A DNA stretch of 8,369 nucleotides, taken from assembly GCA_003229065.1 (NCBI GenBank), contig QIHJ01000046.1, forward strand, positions 1-8,369, given 5' to 3'. Made by a program: the position numbers and the translations under genes. Position 1 is the stretch's first letter. Each line of letters begins with the position of its first letter. Under the pieces are notes generated by a model. The model saw nothing but the letters and a program-made list of their open reading frames with translations. It was not told the DNA's origin and did no database searches. Below are positions 6,398-8,369 of the stretch, one piece after another. Origin of the DNA: Candidatus Dadabacteria bacterium (GTDB taxonomy: Bacteria > Desulfobacterota_D > UBA1144 > Nemesobacterales > UBA2774).

Positions 6398-7453
6398 TCA
6401 GGGTTTAACCAAAACTTTAATCGCATTATCGATTCTCTGGTCCATCAACTCATAACCCCTGGGTGTTTCCTCCAAAGGCAGTCTATGAGTGAGGACAAGA
6501 GTAGGGTCTAAACTACCGTCTTCTACATGTTTAATCAAAGTGGGTATATAAGCTCTTGAAGGTGCAACACCACCTCGGAGATTGAGATTCCTTAAGAAAA
6601 AGTCCGTCATATTCAAAGGGAAGGGTTCCCAGAACAGGCCGGTTATAGATACCGTGCCGCGAGGGCGGATCATTTCTAAAGAGGATTGTAACGAATCGGT
6701 ATTTCCAACACATTCTATGACGACGTTGGCACCGAGACCGTCCGTCATGTTCTTAATTATATCTGCTGCATCCTCGTTCTTTGAATTTATGACTCTATTC
6801 GCTCCGTATTTAGTCGCTATATCCAGTCTGTAATCGTGGTGTCCAACCGTTATAACCTGAGCAGGGTCAAACAGAGTCGCTCCATATGTAGCGAATAAGC
6901 CGACGGCTCCGTCTCCGAGTACCACGACCGTATCCCCTGGTTTTATTTCCCCGTTTAACGCTCCGTGATATCCGGTGCATACATTATCTCCCAATAATAA
7001 AGTTTTTTCGTCCATGCTGTCATCCGATAAACTTTCAGGAGTTTTAACCAAAGTCCCCTCGGCGTTTGGAACCCTTATGTACTCAGCCTGACACCCACCT
7101 AGACCGCCCAGCAAGTCACCGAAACCAAAACAACCGCCGTTCATGCAAGAGGTATAAAGCTCTATCCCGCAGTAATGACAATCACCGCAGCTCGACCAGA
7201 AAGGGCCTATCACCTTGTCGCCCTTCTTAAAACCCTTTACATCGCTCCCGACCTCTTCAATACGGCCCACGAACTCATGACCAATCGTATCGCCTTCGTT
7301 TAGTTGAAAGTGGCCTCTGTAAATATGCAGATCAGAGCCGCAAATTGCACCGCTTGTTATTTTCACAATCACGTCCTTGGGATCTGTAATAACCGGATCC
7401 GGAACATTCTCCACTTGAACGTCATTCAATCCTTTGTATACTGTCGCTCTCAT
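6398..7453 (-). CDS. Zinc-dependent alcohol dehydrogenase (MDR family)
   Basis: This 351-residue cytoplasmic oxidoreductase has the full medium-chain dehydrogenase layout. The N-terminal GroES-like domain carries catalytic-zinc residues Cys38 and the GHE motif His59-Glu60, with Asp156 a likely further ligand. The structural-zinc lobe has Cys89, Cys92, Cys95 and Cys103. A Rossmann domain follows with VLGDGAVG at residues 178-185. After the second beta strand it reads VGHHDYRL (203-210) rather than an acidic residue, which may indicate NADP or relaxed cofactor use. This is inference. The pattern resembles glutathione-independent formaldehyde, threonine and polyol dehydrogenase relatives, and the substrate is open. 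A strong Shine-Dalgarno precedes the ATG. It is transcribed divergently from the Lon-like gene and may share a transcript with the WG lipoprotein. Confidence 0.93.
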   Translation of the reverse strand: MRATVYKGLNDVQVENVPDPVITDPKDVIVKITSGAICGSDLHIYRGHFQLNEGDTIGHEFVGRIEEVGSDVKGFKKGDKVIGPFWSSCGDCHYCGIELYTSCMNGGCFGFGDLLGGLGGCQAEYIRVPNAEGTLVKTPESLSDDSMDEKTLLLGDNVCTGYHGALNGEIKPGDTVVVLGDGAVGLFATYGATLFDPAQVITVGHHDYRLDIATKYGANRVINSKNEDAADIIKNMTDGLGANVVIECVGNTDSLQSSLEMIRPRGTVSITGLFWEPFPLNMTDFFLRNLNLRGGVAPSRAYIPTLIKHVEDGSLDPTLVLTHRLPLEETPRGYELMDQRIDNAIKVLVKP

Positions 7454-7462
7454 CGTGTATAA

Positions 7463-7467
7463 CCTCC
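7463..7467 (-). promoter_or_regulatory. Shine-Dalgarno of the alcohol dehydrogenase gene
   Basis: GGAGG on the minus strand ends 9 bases before the ATG at 7453 and supports that start. Confidence 0.8.
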
Positions 7468-7545
7468 GACGTGCTATAATCTATTTAAGCTACATAAAAC
7501 GAAAGTCTTTATCAATTCGGATGCCAACTAGATAATAAAAGGGCT

Positions 7546-7574
7546 TTGATAGGGATTTTACATAATGGTAGTAT
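7546..7574 (+). promoter_or_regulatory. Possible promoter for the Lon-like protease gene
   Basis: TTGATA (7546-7551) and TAGTAT (7569-7574) are 17 bases apart, matching the sigma70 consensus at five and four positions. This predicts a leader of about 60 bases. The surrounding 186-base divergent region is A+T rich, so chance matches are easy. Confidence 0.4.
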
Positions 7575-7628
7575 TTAATAATCAAGTTTCACTACTATGA
7601 GGATAATCTATGTATGAATTTATATAGT

Positions 7629-7634
7629 GAGGAG
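7629..7634 (+). promoter_or_regulatory. Shine-Dalgarno of the Lon-like protease gene
   Basis: GAGGAG lies 5 bases before the ATG at 7640 and identifies the start of this gene, which has no stop within the window. Confidence 0.75.
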
Positions 7635-7639
7635 CAGAT

Positions 7640-8369
7640 ATGAGAAAGGTCCAGGAATTAAAACCCGCTCAGGCTTACAAAGCCTGCGACTTAAGCACCC
7701 TTGGATTTAAGACAACGGAAGAGCTGCCTCCCTGCACGGATTTTATAGGACAAGACAGAGCTGTAGATGCCATAAACTTCGGCCTTGGAATCGAATACGC
7801 AGGATATAATATCTATCTTTCAGGTCCCACCGGGGTCGGAAAAACAACGACCATCGAAAGAACCCTGGCCGCTGTAGCCAAAGATAAACCCACACCTCAG
7901 GACTGGTGCTACGTGTATAACTTCCTGGACCCGAACGAGCCCAAGGCAATAGAGGTCCTTGTGGGACATGGAAGAATATTCAAGAAGGATATGGACGATT
8001 TCCTTCAAATTCTCAAGACAGATATACCGAGAGCCTTTGAGAGCAAGGAATTTGAAGAACAGAAGCAGTCTATTTTAAACGATTTCCAGAAGCAAAAAAA
8101 CGTACTCTACGAAAAACTTCAGAAAACAGCAGGGGAAAGTAATATACAGGTGCAGTTCTCACCCACGGGAATAATCACCATCCCTCTTATAGAAGGAAAA
8201 CCCGTAACACAGGAGAACTACAACGCGCTCGATGAAGCGACAAAGGAAGGAATAAAGAAAAAGAAGGAAGAAATCGATATAAAGGTAGCGGAATCGTTAA
8301 AAGACGCTCGGAAGCTCGAAAAAGAAGCAACGGATAAGGTAAAGGAGCTTGAGAAGAAGGTTGCCCTTT
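7640..8369 (+). CDS. Lon-related ATP-dependent protease (AAA_32 type), 3'-truncated by window edge
   Basis: The frame is open from the ATG at 7640 to the last base, giving 243 residues. The N-terminal pattern is typical of the Lon-related AAA_32 family, which includes E. coli YcbZ and longer proteins of about 800 residues in many bacteria. It includes FIGQDRAVDAINFGLGI (residues 35-51), a Walker A GPTGVGKT at 62-69 (bases 7823-7846) and DWCYVYNFLDPNEPKA (89-104). After that come two charged, probably coiled-coil stretches rich in Lys and Glu (about 135-165 and 195-243), a helical insertion expected in this family. The Walker B motif and the Ser-Lys catalytic dyad of the Lon protease domain would lie beyond the window, so protease activity is inferred from family only. 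It lacks the N-terminal LAN domain of classical Lon. It is divergent from the alcohol dehydrogenase gene. Confidence 0.9.
   Translation, partial: MRKVQELKPAQAYKACDLSTLGFKTTEELPPCTDFIGQDRAVDAINFGLGIEYAGYNIYLSGPTGVGKTTTIERTLAAVAKDKPTPQDWCYVYNFLDPNEPKAIEVLVGHGRIFKKDMDDFLQILKTDIPRAFESKEFEEQKQSILNDFQKQKNVLYEKLQKTAGESNIQVQFSPTGIITIPLIEGKPVTQENYNALDEATKEGIKKKKEEIDIKVAESLKDARKLEKEATDKVKELEKKVAL

Larger units (their letters stand above)
7454..7639. other. Divergent intergenic region between alcohol dehydrogenase and Lon-like genes
   Basis: This 186-base A+T-rich region must hold the promoters of both flanking genes. I see one candidate plus-strand promoter, a Shine-Dalgarno at each end and a TATCAA/TTGATA inverted pair (7510-7515 and 7546-7551). 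No reading frame with a ribosome binding site and no RNA gene is apparent. Confidence 0.6.

Noticed and set aside
7743..8008. Minus-strand open frames opposite the Lon-like gene
   Set aside because: They overlap a strongly family-like coding sequence on the plus strand and look like complementary-strand artefacts.

Overview
The window looks like ordinary chromosomal DNA from a Gram-negative bacterium of moderate G+C, roughly mid-40s percent by eye. The clues to the host are an HPr kinase, RapZ and mannose-type EIIA gene run, as found in Proteobacteria and especially deltaproteobacterial or Desulfobacterota-like genomes, a lipoprotein carrying WG repeats, and a Lon-related protease of the AAA_32 type. 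I cannot name a species, and the lineage guess is inference only. I see no transposase, integrase, phage gene, CRISPR array, tRNA or rRNA.

Bases 1-1972 hold a tight regulatory operon on the plus strand. It has hprK (5' end outside the window), rapZ (overlapping hprK by one base) and a PTS EIIA-Man-like gene whose Shine-Dalgarno overlaps the rapZ stop. Together these suggest a regulatory, non-transporting PTS branch: HPrK modifies HPr on serine, the EIIA protein accepts phosphate from HPr on a histidine, and RapZ is a nucleotide-binding adaptor. The HPr and EI genes that often follow in such clusters are not within the window.

Bases 2022-4145 hold a second plus-strand group. It begins with a good sigma70-like promoter (2022-2050), followed by a small acidic protein of unknown function, a NagD-type HAD phosphatase and an alpha/beta hydrolase with a complete catalytic triad. 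A DMT/EamA permease follows at 4309-5250.

Bases 5277-7453 are on the minus strand. A zinc-dependent alcohol dehydrogenase with a strong ribosome binding site is followed, 92 bases further along transcription, by a predicted lipoprotein built from nine WG motifs on a nearly perfect 34-residue period. The permease and the lipoprotein gene converge with only 26 bases between their stops. The alcohol dehydrogenase diverges from the last gene across a 186-base intergenic region.

Bases 7640-8369 hold the first 243 codons of a Lon-related ATP-dependent protease, cut off by the window end. No intergenic stretch exceeds 300 bases, and I found no convincing rho-independent terminator. Apart from the small unknown protein and the very regular WG lipoprotein, the content is recognisable housekeeping and accessory metabolism. 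I do not see strong evidence for a new multi-gene system.
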